Positions 49,756-57,917 of a stretch of 64,000 bases of DNA are shown here, piece after piece. Under the pieces are notes generated by a model. That model saw only the letters and a program-made list of their open reading frames with translations, ran no database searches and was not told where the DNA came from. Position numbers and translations under genes: made by a program. The stretch lies in assembly GCA_964611295.1 (NCBI GenBank), contig CAZSWV010000006.1, positions 52,610 through 116,609 of the forward strand, written 5' to 3'. Source of the DNA: B73-G16 sp964611295. Lineage in GTDB: Bacteria; Desulfobacterota; B13-G15. How positions within the stretch are numbered: the first letter of the stretch is position 1; each line of letters begins with the position of its first letter.

Positions 49756-50983
49756 ATCGTAGGACCTCTACTGGGTCAAGTTTTGAGGCCTTAAGGGCAG
49801 GATAGAGGGCTGAGGCGAGGCTTAGGGCTAAGGCTAGGCCTATTATAGTTAACACATCCCAGGGGTTTACCTTCGAAGGCACCTCAGTAATGTAATAGAC
49901 ATCAGGTGGTAGGAATTTGAAACCGAGGAGGGCTTCTAAGGCTTTGGAAACGGGTTCCACGTTGAAAGCTAAAGCAAGTCCCGCTACGGTCCCAAAGGCG
50001 GTTCCTATGACGCCTATTAGTAGTCCTTCGTAGAGGAAGACCTTTGCCACTGATGCCCTTTTTGCCCCCATGGACCTCAAGATGGCTATTTCCCTTCTGC
50101 GTTCCATCACGGTCATCATCAAGACTCCGATGATGTTAAAAGAGGCAATGGCAACCGTGAGGGACAAAAGCAGGAACATAATACGCCTTTCCATCCGCAA
50201 GGCGTAAAAAAGGTTGCGGTTCATCTGCATCCAATCACGGCTTACATACCTTGGACCTAACAAGAACTGGACCTTCTGCGATATCTCATGGGCCTGATAG
50301 ATGTCTTGTACCCTTACCTCTAAATGGGTTACTGCTCCTTCCAAGGACAGGAAATGCTGGGCATCTTCAAGGGGGACAAGGGCAAGACTTATATCGTAAT
50401 CGTAGATCCCCGATTGGAATATTCCAGTCACTTCGAAGGATCTAACCCTGGGGATCATCCCGAAGGGGTGTAAAAGGCCATAGGGTGAAAAAACCCTTAC
50501 CTGATCGCCTAGCTTTAAGTTCAGGAGCCTCGCCAGTTCGGTCCCTACCCACACCTGACCGGCCTTCAAATCCCTTGAGCCCATCAACCCCCTTTCCCTC
50601 AGATAAAGCACATAGGGGGAATCATCTGTTATTCCCCTTAGCACAGCTCCAGAAAGTGCGTCCTTTGAGCCTATCATGACCTGGGCGGCTATCATGGGAT
50701 AGACGGACTGTATCCCCCTTATTTCCTTAAGCCTCTTCATAAGTTGAGGGTAATCTGAAATAGTACCTTCACGGCTTGTCACCAACACATGGGCAGAAAG
50801 CGAAAGTATCCTCTCCCTTATGACTTCTTGGAAACCGTTCATAACCGAAAGGACAACTATGAGGGCCATCACCCCCAAGGTGATCCCCAATATGCAGATA
50901 AAGGTGGCTGCAGATATAAAACGTTCCCTTTTCCTTGAGCGCAGGTGTCTAAGCGCTATAAGCAACTCAAAGGGGAGCCTCAA
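49748..50983 (-). CDS. lolC: Lipoprotein-releasing ABC transporter permease (LolC/E)
   Basis: A 411-residue permease with one N-terminal helix (FISAATFICILGITLGVMALIVVLS), a large periplasmic domain (about 50-260) and three C-terminal helices in an FtsX domain, with the MERRREIAILRSMGA coupling motif. Only one Lol permease gene is present, so it probably acts as a LolF-type homodimer. It overlaps lysS by 4 bases. Confidence 0.93.
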   Translation of the reverse strand: MRLPFELLIALRHLRSRKRERFISAATFICILGITLGVMALIVVLSVMNGFQEVIRERILSLSAHVLVTSREGTISDYPQLMKRLKEIRGIQSVYPMIAAQVMIGSKDALSGAVLRGITDDSPYVLYLRERGLMGSRDLKAGQVWVGTELARLLNLKLGDQVRVFSPYGLLHPFGMIPRVRSFEVTGIFQSGIYDYDISLALVPLEDAQHFLSLEGAVTHLEVRVQDIYQAHEISQKVQFLLGPRYVSRDWMQMNRNLFYALRMERRIMFLLLSLTVAIASFNIIGVLMMTVMERRREIAILRSMGAKRASVAKVFLYEGLLIGVIGTAFGTVAGLALAFNVEPVSKALEALLGFKFLPPDVYYITEVPSKVNPWDVLTIIGLALALSLASALYPALKASKLDPVEVLRYE

Positions 50984-52449
50984 CCCCTTTTCCTCATGTG
51001 GGGGAAAAGTATGACCTCTCTTATAGACGGCGAGTCCGTGAGGAGCATCACGAGCCTGTCTATGCCTATTCCTTCGCCAGCAGTAGGCGGCATTCCGTAT
51101 TCCAAGGCCACGAGGAAGTCCTCGTCTATAAAGATTTCTTCCTCCTCAAGGCCTCTTTTCCTCAGTTGTTCTATGAACCTCATCTTTTGGTCTTCTGGGT
51201 CGTTTAGCTCGGTAAAACCATTGGCTATTTCCCTGCCCATGATGAATAGCTCAAACCTCTCTACCACCTGTGGGTCATCGTCCCTCCGCCTGGCCAGGGG
51301 AGACACCTCCACGGGATAATCCGTCACAAAGGTGGGTTGGAGCAAATGGGGTTGGACCACCTTTTCGAATAGCATCTCCGTCAATTCCCCTAAAGTTTCT
51401 TCGCCTTTCACTTCAAGGTCAAGCTCTCTGGCCTTCTTTAGAGCTAATTGCCTGTCGACAAGTACCTCACCAAGGCCAAAATCCTCAAGGGCTTCCCTCA
51501 TGGAAACCCTCTTCCAGGGAGGGGTAAAGTCGATGACGTAACCTTGGTATACCACCTTAGGGCTACCGTTTACCTTAAGGGCTACCTGATAGAGCATCTC
51601 CTCGGTCAGCGACATGAGGTCTTCATAGGTACTGTACGCCTGATAGAATTCCAACATGGTGAACTCTGGGTTATGTAAGGAAGATATCCCTTCGTTGCGG
51701 AAGTTCTTGCCGATTTCAAAGACCCTCTCCAGTCCTCCTACGACAAGCCTTTTTAAGTAAAGCTCTGGCGCGATCCTCAGGTAGAGTTCCATCTCCAGGG
51801 CGTTATGATAGGTCTTAAAGGGCTTAGCGCGTGCCCCTCCGGGTATGGGTTGCATTATGGGGGTCTCTACCTCAAGGAAATCCCTTTCAAGGAGGAATTC
51901 CCTTATGGTTTGGATTATGAGGCTACGCTTCCGGAAGACCTCTCTTACCCTAGGGTTCACAATGAGGTCCAGGTATCTCTGCCTGTACCTCAGCTCCACG
52001 TCGGTCAGACCGTGCCATTTTTCGGGGAGGGGCCTTAAGGACTTACAGAGGAGCTTAAACCCATGGACTTCTACGGTGAGTTCACCGGTACGCGTCCTAA
52101 AAGGTCTTCCTACCACCCCTATGAAGTCGCCGATATCAAGCCTTTTGAAAAGCCTAAAGGACTCTTCGCCTACTGCGTCCCTTTTGACGTATATCTGGAT
52201 CTTGCCATGGCGGTCTTGTATATGGCTAAAGACCGCCCCACCGAAGTCCCTTACGGAGATAATCCTACCTGCTAGGCAGAAGTCGCCCGCTCCTTTGAGT
52301 TCCTCCTCTCCAGCCCCTTCGAAACGGTCCTTTAGCTGTTGGGAAGTTATATTGGGTTTGAAGTCGCGGGGATAAAGGTCTACCCCTTCTTCCCTCAATT
52401 TAAGTGCCTTTTTCTTCCTTTCTTCCAGTATACGGCTTTCTTCACCCAT
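50980..52449 (-). CDS. lysS: Lysyl-tRNA synthetase, class II
   Basis: A 489-residue enzyme: OB-fold anticodon domain (residues 40-150), then motif 1 GGARAKPFKTYHN vicinity, motif 2 FRNEGISSLHNPEFTMLEFYQAY and motif 3 GIGIDRLVMLL. RYRQRYLDLI is typical for bacterial LysS. lysS upstream of lolCD is the deltaproteobacterial arrangement. No Shine-Dalgarno is visible before ATG 52449; cutA ends 48 bases upstream. Confidence 0.97.
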   Translation of the reverse strand: MGEESRILEERKKKALKLREEGVDLYPRDFKPNITSQQLKDRFEGAGEEELKGAGDFCLAGRIISVRDFGGAVFSHIQDRHGKIQIYVKRDAVGEESFRLFKRLDIGDFIGVVGRPFRTRTGELTVEVHGFKLLCKSLRPLPEKWHGLTDVELRYRQRYLDLIVNPRVREVFRKRSLIIQTIREFLLERDFLEVETPIMQPIPGGARAKPFKTYHNALEMELYLRIAPELYLKRLVVGGLERVFEIGKNFRNEGISSLHNPEFTMLEFYQAYSTYEDLMSLTEEMLYQVALKVNGSPKVVYQGYVIDFTPPWKRVSMREALEDFGLGEVLVDRQLALKKARELDLEVKGEETLGELTEMLFEKVVQPHLLQPTFVTDYPVEVSPLARRRDDDPQVVERFELFIMGREIANGFTELNDPEDQKMRFIEQLRKRGLEEEEIFIDEDFLVALEYGMPPTAGEGIGIDRLVMLLTDSPSIREVILFPHMRKRG

Positions 52450-52497
52450 GGAAGGGTTAAAACTATCCTAAATCCTCGAAAAGTTCAACTTCAAAGC

Positions 52498-52812
52498 CTA
52501 TCCAAGGGTTTCGGCCATCCAATCGAGATAGGCCTTACTCCCCTTAGAGATCTCAAGGGCGACGATCTCGGGTACTTCGTAAGGGTGTTTTTCCTTTATG
52601 ATTTCCTCAAGGGCAGGATAAAGCCTTTCGTCGGTTTTGATCAGGCAAAGCCATTCCTTTGAGGTTTCTACATGGCCCTTCCACATGTAGGTGCTTTCTA
52701 TAGGGCCTATCAGTTGGACGCAGGCCCCAAGCCGTCTTTGTACCACTTCCTTACTTAAAGCCTGGGCTGTCTCTTCATCGGGAAAGGTGACAAGCACCAC
52801 CAAGGGTTTCAC
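52498..52812 (-). CDS. cutA: CutA1 divalent-ion tolerance protein
   Basis: A 104-residue CutA1: LVTFPDEETAQALSKEVVQRRLGACVQL, STYMWKGHVETSKEWLCLIKT and YEVPEIVAL are the family blocks. The proteins form very heat-stable trimers; the copper role in E. coli is disputed. It overlaps the TIM-barrel gene by 4 bases. Confidence 0.93.
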   Translation of the reverse strand: MKPLVVLVTFPDEETAQALSKEVVQRRLGACVQLIGPIESTYMWKGHVETSKEWLCLIKTDERLYPALEEIIKEKHPYEVPEIVALEISKGSKAYLDWMAETLG

Positions 52813-53597
52813 CCGCCCACCTCCTTTATAAGGTCTACAATGGCCTTAAGCTCTTCCAGCAACTTCCTTCTGTCCCCCGAAGAAAGTTCCCTAGGGGTAA
52901 GTTCCACGGTCAAGATCCCTTGGAAGTTAAGCCTCTTTAAAAGGCTCAAAAACCTCACAATGGGGAGGTCACCCCTTCCAGGGAACAGATGTTGTCCCTT
53001 TGGGCTCCAATCGCTGAAGTGCACTTCTTTTACCAGGTCTGGGTCGTAAAGCGAGCTGAAAAAGGGTATTATGTCCGCTGTCCTTGTCCCCATATGGGTG
53101 ATATCCAAAGTCAAACCGAGTCCTTTCTTTTTGGCTAGATGTGATAGGTTTCTCGGGTTATTCCAGAAGTATCCCGAAAGCCTCCTCCTTGAGTCAAAGA
53201 CCGGCATGATCTCAACGGCCAGTTCCAGTCCAGGTGCCTTCTCTTTGGAAAAATCCTTTTTCAAAAGGATCCAGAGCCAAAAGATCAGCTCAAGGTTAAA
53301 CCAGCTCGGCGGATGGAAAGTGACAAGGCTTGCCCCCAGCACCCTTCCCCAAAGTATGGCCTTCCTTAAGGAGGAGATCTTCCCCCACCAGTGCTTGAAC
53401 CTAAAGAAGGGACTGTGTATGACCTTTACGGGGAGGACCCTTTCGGAAAGGGAAAAAGCCTCAGCCAAGTCATAGGGCTTGCAACAGCTGGGCGATATAA
53501 GGAGCTCTATACCTTCAAAGCCTGCTTCTTTGGCTATTCCAAAGACCTCCCTTAGGGGGAGTTGAAAAAGCGTTCCAGTTGAAAGACAGAGCACCAT
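52809..53597 (-). CDS. Sugar phosphate isomerase/epimerase-like TIM-barrel protein
   Basis: A 262-residue xylose-isomerase-like TIM barrel (AP endonuclease 2 superfamily). Metal ligands appear in LAVEIMPVFDS, LTLDITHMGT, EVHFSDWSPKGQHLFPGRGDLP and LTVELTPRE. ATG 53597 is chosen because a TTGGCT/TAGAAT promoter ends 14 bases upstream, beyond which the longer reading (53654) would not be transcribed. Substrate unknown. It heads the 16-gene envelope block. Confidence 0.75.
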   Translation of the reverse strand: MVLCLSTGTLFQLPLREVFGIAKEAGFEGIELLISPSCCKPYDLAEAFSLSERVLPVKVIHSPFFRFKHWWGKISSLRKAILWGRVLGASLVTFHPPSWFNLELIFWLWILLKKDFSKEKAPGLELAVEIMPVFDSRRRLSGYFWNNPRNLSHLAKKKGLGLTLDITHMGTRTADIIPFFSSLYDPDLVKEVHFSDWSPKGQHLFPGRGDLPIVRFLSLLKRLNFQGILTVELTPRELSSGDRRKLLEELKAIVDLIKEVGG

Positions 53598-53611
53598 CTT
53601 TTCCAAGGGAA

Positions 53612-53640
53612 ATTCTATTAAAATTTTACTTGTGAGCCAA
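53612..53640 (-). promoter_or_regulatory. Promoter of the cutA-lysS-Lol-Bam-Lpx block
   Basis: Minus strand TTGGCT (53640-53635), 17 bases, TAGAAT (53617-53612; 5/6). It predicts a leader of only about 7 bases before ATG 53597. Confidence 0.5.
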
Positions 53641-53654
53641 ACTCCTTTTAACAT

Positions 53655-53684
53655 TTGAAAAACCTAAGTCCTTTGTCTTAAAAT
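53655..53684 (+). promoter_or_regulatory. Promoter of the LL-DAP aminotransferase gene
   Basis: TTGAAA (53655-53660), 18 bases, TAAAAT (53679-53684); the leader contains AAGGAGGGAG before ATG 53713. Confidence 0.5.
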
Positions 53685-53712
53685 CTGGGCGGACCAGATC
53701 AAGGAGGGAGCT

Positions 53713-54870
53713 ATGGAATATTCCGAAAGGATCCGGCAACTCCCGCGGTATCTTTTCGCAGAGCTTGACCGCAAAAAGCAAGCCTTGAGAAGGGAGGGCA
53801 AAGACCTGATAGACCTAAGTGTAGGCGATCCGGATTGGCCTACGCCCGAGGGGATAGTGGAACGTATGGTTGAAGAGGTAAGGCGGCCTGAAAACCACCG
53901 TTATCCCGATTACGAGGGTCTCTACGCCTTCAGGGAAGCTGTGGCCAAGTGGTACATGCGCCGTTTTGGGGTAGAACTTGACCCCGCAAGGGAGGTCATG
54001 GCGCTTATAGGCTCCAAGGAGGGCATTGCCCATATCACCTTGGCCTTTGTCGACCCAGGGGACATAGTTTTGGTACCTGACCCAGGTTACCCTGTGTACA
54101 AGGGCTCTACGATCCTTGCGGGTGGTACGGTATATCCATTGCCCCTGCGCGAGGAAAGGCAATTCATGCCGGATCTTGCTTCAGTGCCCCCGGAGGTGGC
54201 AAAAAGGGCGAAGGTCCTCTTTTTAAACTATCCCAACAACCCCACAGGGGCGACGGCAGACCAGAAATTTTTCGAAGAAGTGGTGGAGTTTGCGCGCCAA
54301 TACAAGATCGTGGTTTGTCACGATGCAGCTTACAGTGAGCTTTACTTCGATTCTCCTACCCCAAGCTTCCTTAGCGTGCCTGGGGCAAAAGAGATAGGGG
54401 TGGAGTTTGGATCGCTTTCGAAGACCTTCCGCATGACCGGTTGGCGTATAGGTTTTGTGGTGGGGAATGCCGAAGTTGTAGAAGGACTAGGAAAGGTCAA
54501 GACCAACGTGGACTCAGGGGTCTTCAACGCCATCCAGAGGGTGGCCATCTGGGCTTTGGAGGGGCATGTAGAAGAAGAAGTGGAGCTTTGGCGCCAAGAA
54601 CTCAAAGACAGGGCAAATTTAATGGCCCAAGGCCTCAAAGAACTCGGTTTGGAGGTGAATCCTCCTAAGGCCACCTTCTATCTGTGGGTTAAGGTACCCA
54701 AGGGACTTTCATCTGCGGAGTTCGCCGAAAAGCTCCTCGAACTAGGGGTGGTAGTAACGCCAGGGGCCGGTTTCGGTATTTACGGAGAAGGGTACATAAG
54801 GATGGCCTTGACCGTCTCCAAGTCCCGCCTTGAAGAAGCCCTGGAACGACTATCGGCCCTAAAGCTTTGA
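53713..54870 (+). CDS. dapL: LL-diaminopimelate aminotransferase-type class I aminotransferase
   Basis: A 385-residue PLP enzyme. IDLSVGDPDWPTPE, NHRYPDYEGLYAFREAVAKWY, NYPNNPTGA, and the PLP-lysine block SLSKTFRMTGWRIG match the DapL group, which makes LL-diaminopimelate directly from tetrahydrodipicolinate for lysine and cell wall. A related aspartate-type transaminase remains possible. Strong ribosome site and promoter; single gene with a 12-base convergent overlap with DUF4911. Confidence 0.8.
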   Translation: MEYSERIRQLPRYLFAELDRKKQALRREGKDLIDLSVGDPDWPTPEGIVERMVEEVRRPENHRYPDYEGLYAFREAVAKWYMRRFGVELDPAREVMALIGSKEGIAHITLAFVDPGDIVLVPDPGYPVYKGSTILAGGTVYPLPLREERQFMPDLASVPPEVAKRAKVLFLNYPNNPTGATADQKFFEEVVEFARQYKIVVCHDAAYSELYFDSPTPSFLSVPGAKEIGVEFGSLSKTFRMTGWRIGFVVGNAEVVEGLGKVKTNVDSGVFNAIQRVAIWALEGHVEEEVELWRQELKDRANLMAQGLKELGLEVNPPKATFYLWVKVPKGLSSAEFAEKLLELGVVVTPGAGFGIYGEGYIRMALTVSKSRLEEALERLSALKL

Positions 54871-55080
54871 CCATTCTAAATCCATTTCGCCCTTAAGGCC
54901 CATAAGGAACTCACGGGCTTCTTCCTCAAGCCCTTCTGGGACCTCTAGTTTAACGAGCCCCTCTTTCGGATCCAAAATCGTAGAGACCCCAAGGCCTTCA
55001 TACGACTCCAATATGAAATTGAAAAAAGCTATATCGTCTTTTTTACGCAGACGAACCAAGAACACAACGGTCTTTTCCAT
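54859..55080 (-). CDS. DUF4911 domain protein
   Basis: A 73-residue protein, VVFLVRLRKKDDIAFFNFILESYEGLG and ILDPKEGLVKLEVPEG, recognised as DUF4911, a small ferredoxin-like-sized family of unknown function common in deltaproteobacteria. There is no ribosome site; an extended -10 ends 7 bases before its ATG. The 3' end overlaps dapL. Confidence 0.7.
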   Translation of the reverse strand: MEKTVVFLVRLRKKDDIAFFNFILESYEGLGVSTILDPKEGLVKLEVPEGLEEEAREFLMGLKGEMDLEWSKL

Positions 55081-55087
55081 TGTGCCA

Positions 55088-55096
55088 ACTATACCA
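55088..55096 (-). promoter_or_regulatory. Extended -10 of the DUF4911 gene, candidate leaderless
   Basis: Minus strand TGG-TATAGT (55096-55088), a TGn extended -10 with 5/6 hexamer match, 7 bases from ATG 55080. Confidence 0.5.
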
Positions 55097-55117
55097 TAAA
55101 CTGCTCTAAATTAAGAC

Positions 55118-55145
55118 TTGTCAAGTAAACCGCATTTTGGATAAT
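55118..55145 (+). promoter_or_regulatory. Promoter of the PAS-GGDEF-HD-GYP/cob operon
   Basis: TTGTCA (55118-55123), 16 bases, GATAAT (55140-55145), each 5/6. The leader of about 30 bases shows no cobalamin riboswitch box. Confidence 0.5.
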
Positions 55146-55183
55146 AAGGAATTTAGCTAAAAAGCCTTAACGGACAAAAGCCC

Positions 55184-56692
55184 TTGCGCAAAGGACATCG
55201 ATTCCTTCCCTTCCTTTTCGGCAGACATGATTTATATCAGATCATATTGGATTCCATTCCTGATGGAGTCATAGCCGTAGATCTCCAAGGCAAGGTGGTG
55301 GTTTGGAACAAAGCGGTAGTCCTTATGACTGGCGTTGAGGCCCATCAGATGATAGGCAAAGGCGATTACAGTGCAAGCCTTCCTTTTTATGGGGAGAGAA
55401 GGCCCTTATTGGTGGACCTAGTACTCATGGGTTCTGTGGAACTTGAAACATACAAGGTGTTTTACTCCAAGCTTGAGTTAAAGGGAGAAAGCCTCACTGC
55501 TGAAGGTTTCGCACCTCTAGTCTACGGAGGCAAGGGGATGTGGTTTTGGAGCATAGCCTCGCCGATAAAGGACCCAAAAGGTAAGGTGATAGGTGCAGTC
55601 CAGTGTATTAGGGACATCACCGATCGCAAGAAGATGGAGGAGGAGCTCAAGTTCTTGAGCATGCGTGATCCCCTCACCGGGGTTTATAACAGGGCCTATT
55701 TTGAAGAAGAACTGAGGCGGATGGAGAAAGGGCGTTTCTATCCTATAAGTCTCCTTATGTGCGACCTTGACAACCTCAAGATGGTGAACGACTTCCTTGG
55801 GCATGAGAAGGGTGACGAGGCCCTATGTCTAGTCGCTAAGGTCCTTGTCCAGTCGGTGAGGTCATCTGATGTGGTGGCTAGGGTAGGGGGTGATGAGTTT
55901 GCTGTGTTGTTGCCCAAGACAGACAGGGCCTCTGCGGAAAAGGTGGTAGGGAGGATACTTGAGGCGATAAAGGAGTTGGCCCAATCAAGGCCTGACCTTC
56001 CCTTGTCTTTGTCAGTGGGCTATGCCACACAAGAAGGGCCTTTTCGTCCCCTTGAGGCCCTTTATCGCGAAGCCGACGATGCCATGTATCGGGACAAAAT
56101 CCTACGGGGATTGAGCCCGAGGAGCTCGGTCTTGCACGTCCTTAAGGCTGCCTTAAGGGAAAAGGATTTCGGTGCCGAGGGGCACATAGAGAGGGTAAAG
56201 CGATATAGCCTGATGCTGGGAGAAGCCCTTGGCCTTGGGCGCAGCGAGCTCGAACTTTTGGAGCTCTTAGCCGAAGTCCACGACATAGGCAAAATAGCCG
56301 TATCGGACCGCGTGCTTTTTAAACCAGGCCGCCTAACCGAGGAGGAGTGGGAGGAAATAAAACGGCACCCAGAGGTCGGCTATCGCATAGCCCAGAGCTC
56401 GGTTGAGCTTCAACCGGTGGCAAGGCTCATATTGGAGCACCACGAACGCTGGAATGGGAAAGGATACCCATCTGGCCTAAGGGGCGAAGAGATAAACCTA
56501 TTGAGCCGTATAGTGGCCATTGCCGATGCCTACGATGCCATGACTTCAGACAGGCCTTATAGGCGTGCTATGACCGAAGCCGAGGCCCTTGAAGAACTTA
56601 AGAGGGCGAAGGGCACGCAGTTCGACCCCGTGCTTGTGGACCTCTTCGTGGATATAATTAGGGGACGGTGTCCGGAAAGGTCGTCTTCATAA
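55184..56692 (+). CDS. PAS-GGDEF-HD-GYP cyclic-di-GMP protein
   Basis: A 502-residue soluble protein, start TTG 55184. A PAS domain (about 17-145, LDSIPDGVIAVDLQGKVVVWNKA) leads to a GGDEF domain with intact GGDEF (235-239) and DPLTGVYNRAYFE, and then an HD-GYP phosphodiesterase with H366-D367 (VHDIGK) and HHERWNGKGYPSG (GYP 427-429). Both catalytic sites look intact, so it could make and break c-di-GMP under PAS control. Its last 25 bases overlap cobU, making it the first gene of the cobalamin operon. Confidence 0.9.
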   Translation: MRKGHRFLPFLFGRHDLYQIILDSIPDGVIAVDLQGKVVVWNKAVVLMTGVEAHQMIGKGDYSASLPFYGERRPLLVDLVLMGSVELETYKVFYSKLELKGESLTAEGFAPLVYGGKGMWFWSIASPIKDPKGKVIGAVQCIRDITDRKKMEEELKFLSMRDPLTGVYNRAYFEEELRRMEKGRFYPISLLMCDLDNLKMVNDFLGHEKGDEALCLVAKVLVQSVRSSDVVARVGGDEFAVLLPKTDRASAEKVVGRILEAIKELAQSRPDLPLSLSVGYATQEGPFRPLEALYREADDAMYRDKILRGLSPRSSVLHVLKAALREKDFGAEGHIERVKRYSLMLGEALGLGRSELELLELLAEVHDIGKIAVSDRVLFKPGRLTEEEWEEIKRHPEVGYRIAQSSVELQPVARLILEHHERWNGKGYPSGLRGEEINLLSRIVAIADAYDAMTSDRPYRRAMTEAEALEELKRAKGTQFDPVLVDLFVDIIRGRCPERSSS

Positions 56693-57189
56693 CAGGTGGT
56701 GCCCGAAGTGGCAAGAGCCGTTTTGCCCAGAAAGGGGCTGCTTCTTCTGGGCTACCGGTGGTGTATGTGGCTACGGCTTCTGCAAGGGATGAGGAGATGA
56801 AAACCCGCATTGAGGAACATAGGCGTTCCCGGCCCAAGGAATGGCTTACTATAGAAGAAGAGGTGGATTTGCTTGGGGCCATATCCACTCTTAAGGAGGT
56901 CCATGCGGTCATAATCGATTGTCTAACTCTGTGGACGAGCAACCTAGTGGAAAGGGGATTTGAAGACTCCCAGGTGCTTTCCAAGACAGAGGAACTGTTG
57001 GAATATATGAAGTCTTCTCGCCATGTCTTCTTTGTCATCAGCAACGAAATAGGCTGGGGAGTTGTCCCCCTGACCCCCCTTGGAAGGCGTTTCAGGGATC
57101 TCCAAGGGTTGGTAAACCAAATGGTGGCCAAAAGGGCAGATGAGGTCTACTTGATGGTATGTGGTCTACCTTTAAAGGTCAAGCCATGA
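56668..57189 (+). CDS. cobU: Adenosylcobinamide kinase / guanylyltransferase
   Basis: A 173-residue bifunctional enzyme converting adenosylcobinamide to its GDP form. ITGGARSGKSRFAQ is the P loop; YVATASARDEEMKTRIEEHRRSRP holds the guanylylated His of this family; IDCLTLWTSNLV and SNEIGWGVVP complete the match. The start is GTG 56668 after GGGGACG. It is coupled to cobS (ATGA). Confidence 0.95.
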   Translation: MSGKVVFITGGARSGKSRFAQKGAASSGLPVVYVATASARDEEMKTRIEEHRRSRPKEWLTIEEEVDLLGAISTLKEVHAVIIDCLTLWTSNLVERGFEDSQVLSKTEELLEYMKSSRHVFFVISNEIGWGVVPLTPLGRRFRDLQGLVNQMVAKRADEVYLMVCGLPLKVKP

Positions 57190-57917
57190 GGAGATTCCTT
57201 GGTGCCATAGCCTTTTTGACTGTCCTTCCCGTCCCTAAAGATGTAGAACTAAAAGGAGCCCCTTTATTCTTTCCCGTGGTGGGATGTTTAATAGGTTTGA
57301 TCCTATTTGGGATCAACGTCTTGTTACGACACCTTTTCGGAGAGGCTATCGGCGCTTTGGGAACCCTCTTAGTCCTCATAGCCCTGACAAGGGGGCTTCA
57401 CCTAGATGGCCTTGCTGACACCCTCGATGCCCTTTTCAGCGCAAAGGACACCCAAGGGGCCCTTGAGGTCATGCGGGATCCACACCTTGGTGCCTTTGGG
57501 GTGTTAGGGCTGGTATGCCTTCTACTCCTAAAGTTCCATCTGATCATGGAACTACAAGTCAAGGTGTCGAAGGCCCTTTTGGTGTTTCCAGTTTTGGGTA
57601 GGCTGGCCCCCCTTTTCCCCATGTGGGCCCTTCCTTATCTTCGGCAGGAGGGTAAGGCAAAAGCCCTCTTGCCCCTAAGCCTCAAGGCAGTTGCCGTGGG
57701 CTGCTTTTTCTCATGGGCGTTCTGCTTATGGGCCTTAGGCTGGAAGGGAACATGGCTTGTCCTTTTTAGCATAGGTTTTTCCTTGGCCCTTTGCCTTTTT
57801 TTCCATAGGAAGTTCAAGGGCGTAACCGGCGACATATTAGGTGCCTTTGTGGAGCTTACTGAGGCCTTTGTGCTTCTCGTACTGAGGGGTTATGTCGATG
57901 GTCTATCACGGGGGTAG
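57186..57917 (+). CDS. cobS: Adenosylcobinamide-GDP ribazoletransferase
   Basis: A 243-residue membrane enzyme. FLGAIAFLTVLPVP, PLFFPVVGCLIG, the acidic motif TRGLHLDGLADTLDALFS and MRDPHLGAFG are CobS signatures; five or six hydrophobic helices. It joins adenosylcobinamide-GDP to alpha-ribazole (phosphate) to finish the lower loop. ATG 57186 overlaps the cobU stop. Confidence 0.95.
   Translation: MRRFLGAIAFLTVLPVPKDVELKGAPLFFPVVGCLIGLILFGINVLLRHLFGEAIGALGTLLVLIALTRGLHLDGLADTLDALFSAKDTQGALEVMRDPHLGAFGVLGLVCLLLLKFHLIMELQVKVSKALLVFPVLGRLAPLFPMWALPYLRQEGKAKALLPLSLKAVAVGCFFSWAFCLWALGWKGTWLVLFSIGFSLALCLFFHRKFKGVTGDILGAFVELTEAFVLLVLRGYVDGLSRG

Noticed and set aside
55081..55183. Cobalamin riboswitch before the cob operon
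   Set aside because: The leader is only about 30 bases beyond the promoter and shows no B12-box-like sequence or extended pairing.
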